This document shows positions 39,905-41,618 of a stretch of DNA of 41,618 bases, one piece after another. The stretch covers positions 1 to 41,618 of the IMG/VR virus record IMGVR_UViG_3300048921_000054; one strand, given 5' to 3'. The stretch's first letter is position 1. Every line of letters starts with the position of its first letter. Both the position numbers and the translations under genes were made by a program. The notes below the pieces were generated by a model. The model ran no database searches. It had not been told where the DNA came from and worked only from the letters and a program-made list of their open reading frames with translations. The DNA comes from a virus.

Positions 39905-39935
39905 GTTTTAAAAAGTAAAATCTGGAGAACAAAGC

Positions 39936-40091
39936 GTGAACTTTACACTTATTACATTAATGGCAAGACTGCCGCAACTGGCGGCAGTGCTCGGGGCAAT
40001 CTATCTGGCATCACAGGGAAAAGATGGCTGGGGATGGTTGATTTTTTTAACATTAGTGATGGACTGTTCCATCGAATTGAAAACAGATTAA
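39936..40091 (+). CDS. 51-residue membrane-associated protein
   Basis: Begins with GTG at 39936, with TGGAGAAC 6 bases upstream. Product MNFTLITLMARLPQLAAVLG then AIYLASQGKDGWGWLIFLTL, VMDCSIELKTD: two hydrophobic segments. Its stop overlaps the int stop from the opposite strand by 4 bases, so the genes converge directly without a terminator. Similar short proteins occur beside int in other enterobacterial prophages. Confidence 0.55.
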   Translation: MNFTLITLMARLPQLAAVLGAIYLASQGKDGWGWLIFLTLVMDCSIELKTD

Positions 40092-41290
40092 CCCTTCTCT
40101 TTCTCGATCCACCCATCCACCATATCCGCCCACTGCTGCAACATGTCCCGGCGCTGCTCCGCGTATTCTGCTTTGTTGTAGACTGCGCGGACGCCGCGCT
40201 GCTCATGCGCCAGACACTTCTCAATCCAGTCAGTATTAAATCCAGCCTCATGCAGTAGCGTTGACGCCGTCCGGCGCAGGTCATGGACAGTGAAATGCTC
40301 GAGTTCAATTCCCTGCTTTACCCCCATCATTTTTATTGCGTTCCTGATCAGAGCATTCAAAGCAGCATCCGAGAGAGGAGCATCATCACTGAATCTTCCA
40401 GGGTGAATGTACGCGGCATTTCCGTAGATAACATTGAGCCCTACAAGTATGTCGTAAGCCTGATCTGAGAGATAAACGACGTGTGCCCGTGACATTTTCA
40501 TTAGGGATGCTGGAATAGTCAGGGTTCTTTTTTCAAAGTCCACCATGTCCCACGTTGCAAGAACGAGTTCACTTTTCCTGAGCATTGTCAGCAGGAGAAG
40601 CTTTAATAGCATGCGCATCGAGGGCGCGTGGCCAGTACAGTTGAGACCGTTGAAGAACATGCCGATCTCCCTTTCGGTAAGCGTCCTGTCTCTCGGCTTG
40701 AATTTCGCTATGCTGCCTGCGCGAATTCTGTCAGCCGGGTTATCACCATCGTAGCCCCTGTCCTGTGCAAACCTGAAAACCTTCCCGACGATATCCCTGA
40801 TCAATAAAGCTGTGGATGGTGCGCCCCCATCACGGATTTTCTCACAGTGCTCTCTCAGCAAGGATGGCGTGATCTCTTTCAACATCATCCTCCCGTATAC
40901 CGGTGTGATGTGCTTACTCAGGGTTGCTGTGCGCAGCGCCATGGTTGACGGTGCAATATCCCACTGCTTAAACCACGCATCAGCATAATCAGAGAACCGG
41001 GTGGCATTCTTAACGCTGGTTTTACCCTGTCTTTTCTTAACAGAGGGGGACTCACCGGCATCAACCATCTTTTTGGCTTCGTTAAGCTTCTCTCTGGCTT
41101 CTGCCAGGGTTATCCCATCAGGTCCGTACCTTCCTATTGTCAGCGTTTCACGGCGACCGTTAATGCGGTAGTCATATCGAAAGCTGACGGTACCGCCAGT
41201 TGATACGGCAACATATAGTCCGTCTCTGTCTGAAACCTTGTACAGCTTGGCCTGCGGCTTGAGGCTCTTTAATTTTGTGTCAGTGAGCAT
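40088..41290 (-). CDS. int: Tyrosine integrase, P4 type
   Basis: 400 residues. The N-terminal DUF4102 arm-binding domain (DRDGLYVAVSTGGTVSFRYD) is followed by a SAM-like core-binding domain (ATRFSDYADAWFKQW) and the catalytic domain: Arg238 (LRKSEL), His336 and Arg339 (HDLRRT), His362 (LAHE) and nucleophile Tyr371 (AVYNKAEY). It recombines phage and chromosome attachment sites. Its promoter region contains operator O12, so expression may be shut off in the lysogen. The host boundary lies about 200 bases beyond its start. Confidence 0.93.
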   Translation of the reverse strand: MLTDTKLKSLKPQAKLYKVSDRDGLYVAVSTGGTVSFRYDYRINGRRETLTIGRYGPDGITLAEAREKLNEAKKMVDAGESPSVKKRQGKTSVKNATRFSDYADAWFKQWDIAPSTMALRTATLSKHITPVYGRMMLKEITPSLLREHCEKIRDGGAPSTALLIRDIVGKVFRFAQDRGYDGDNPADRIRAGSIAKFKPRDRTLTEREIGMFFNGLNCTGHAPSMRMLLKLLLLTMLRKSELVLATWDMVDFEKRTLTIPASLMKMSRAHVVYLSDQAYDILVGLNVIYGNAAYIHPGRFSDDAPLSDAALNALIRNAIKMMGVKQGIELEHFTVHDLRRTASTLLHEAGFNTDWIEKCLAHEQRGVRAVYNKAEYAEQRRDMLQQWADMVDGWIEKEKG

Positions 41291-41321
41291 TGCGATTTTC
41301 CAGAGTTCAATACCGTCAGTG

Positions 41322-41338
41322 GTTACCTAAATGGTGCC
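41322..41338. promoter_or_regulatory. Repressor operator O12, GTTACC-TAAAT-GGTGCC
   Basis: One perfect arm and one arm with two changes. It is 32 bases upstream of the int ATG, hence in its promoter region, and links integrase expression to the same regulon. Confidence 0.55.
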
Positions 41339-41363
41339 GGTATAAGAGCGATAAACTTACTCT

Positions 41364-41396
41364 GAAAAATAAATACCGTCAAAAAAACCGACGGTA
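41364..41396 (-). terminator. Intrinsic terminator upstream of int
   Basis: On the minus strand TACCGTC (41396-41390) and GACGGTA (41380-41374) pair around a T-rich loop and are followed by TTTATTTTT. It would stop transcripts from the host gene before they reach int. Confidence 0.6.
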
Positions 41397-41411
41397 AAAT
41401 GATGCTCTCTG

Positions 41412-41435
41412 AAATCGTGGTCAATCGTTAAAAAG
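41412..41435. repeat. 24-bp direct repeat, copy 1, candidate attachment core
   Basis: A 24-base sequence, AAATCGTGGTCAATCG followed by TTAAAAAG, is repeated exactly at 41476-41499. The repeat lies between int and host DNA, where the attachment site is expected. The other prophage end is not in the window, so the core cannot be confirmed. Confidence 0.55.
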
Positions 41436-41464
41436 AAAAAGAGCGCCGTCATTGCTGGGCGATC
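41431..41464 (-). terminator. Probable terminator of the host gene
   Basis: On the minus strand GATCGCC and GGCGCTC (41464-41458 with 41447-41441, one mismatch) form a stem followed by TTTTTCTTTTT. It lies between the two direct repeats, 50 bases after the host gene stop. Confidence 0.55.
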
Positions 41465-41475
41465 TATGTATTTCC

Positions 41476-41499
41476 AAATCGTGGTCAATCGTTAAAAAG
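41476..41499. repeat. 24-bp direct repeat, copy 2
   Basis: Identical to 41412-41435, with 40 bases between the copies. This copy is 13 bases from the host stop codon and could be the original chromosomal core. Confidence 0.55.
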
Positions 41500-41512
41500 C
41501 TCTGGTATATAA

Positions 41513-41618
41513 TTAATGTCTGAGGATGTACATTTCCTGACTGTAAGCCACATCCTCCGGGTTATTAATCGGATAGCCTTTCACCCAGGGTTTGATCAGA
41601 CGGCCGTTGGTGTACTGA
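41513..41618 (-). CDS. C-terminus of OppA/MppA-type periplasmic peptide-binding protein (host, partial)
   Basis: 35 residues run in from the right edge and stop at 41513. The end, with NGRLIKPWVKGYPINNPEDV and AYSQEMYILRH, matches the conserved C-terminus of peptide-binding subunits of Opp-type ABC transporters (compare ...YTRNMYIVKH of OppA); MppA is the closest by memory. The gene is on the chromosome side of the candidate attachment repeat, so the prophage apparently inserted just downstream of its stop without breaking it. Confidence 0.75.
   Translation of the reverse strand, partial: QYTNGRLIKPWVKGYPINNPEDVAYSQEMYILRH

Noticed and set aside
41412-41499. CRISPR-like repeat-spacer arrangement
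   Set aside because: There are only two copies, next to an integrase and a host gene, with a terminator as spacer and no cas genes; an attachment site is the better explanation.
1-41618. tRNA genes
   Set aside because: I saw no TTCGA-type T-loop with a matching acceptor stem in the intergenic regions, including beside int; a tRNAscan-SE run would settle it.

Overview
The window is almost entirely one temperate short-tailed (podovirus-type) prophage in an enterobacterial chromosome. The gene order (terS, terL, portal, scaffold, capsid, cement, tail tube proteins, three large ejection proteins, tail spike, lysis) and several proteins resemble phages epsilon15/phiV10 and Bordetella phage BPP-1. 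The last 106 bases on the right encode the C-terminus of an OppA/MppA-type periplasmic peptide-binding protein, which is host DNA. This, the lambda-like boxA, the P4-type integrase and the Ea22-type early genes point to Enterobacterales; the genus cannot be fixed. The left end of the prophage is not seen: the window opens in the last codons of a membrane protein followed by a terminator.

Layout from left to right. Positions 1-110: end of an unidentified membrane protein and a terminator. Positions 216-1697 (minus): Rz1, Rz, a SAR endolysin and a holin. Positions 1776-4248 (minus): a small unknown gene and the beta-helix tail spike. Positions 4443-4951 (plus): two small AT-rich accessory genes. 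Positions 4974-21938 (minus): the virion operon. Positions 21991-23176 (plus): an independent unit with a promoter, an operator, a large highly structured RNA of about 550 nt, a terminator, an N4 gp49/Sf6 gp66-like gene and a second terminator. Positions 23226-25264 (minus): terminase genes with their own promoter. Positions 25382-29897 (minus): Ea22-like genes, a cytosine methyltransferase, a DksA-type zinc finger and a RuvC-like nuclease. Positions 30104-31675 (minus): O/P-like replication genes with a candidate origin. Positions 31842-32807: divergent Cro-like and CI-like regulators. Positions 32875-40091 (plus): the early operon with small ORFs, a coiled-coil protein, RecE/RecT, an AlpA-like protein, an ANR regulator and two methyltransferases. 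Positions 40088-41290 (minus): integrase.

Regulation. Twelve copies of an inverted repeat, consensus RTTACC-N5-GGTAAC, lie between genes or at transcription starts across the prophage: tail spike, structured RNA, terS, the 29.9 kb operon, cro/cI, the early operon (three) and int. I infer that the 198-residue double helix-turn-helix repressor and the Cro-like protein use these sites, so that early, late, integration and accessory units are all under direct repressor control. The repressor lacks the LexA/CI-type self-cleaving domain.

The least explained part is the RNA at about 22026-22573. It contains many separate perfect or near-perfect helices, including a two-part 15-bp stem, has its own promoter, operator and intrinsic terminator, and interrupts the packaging/structural operon on the opposite strand. 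I cannot assign it to a known family.
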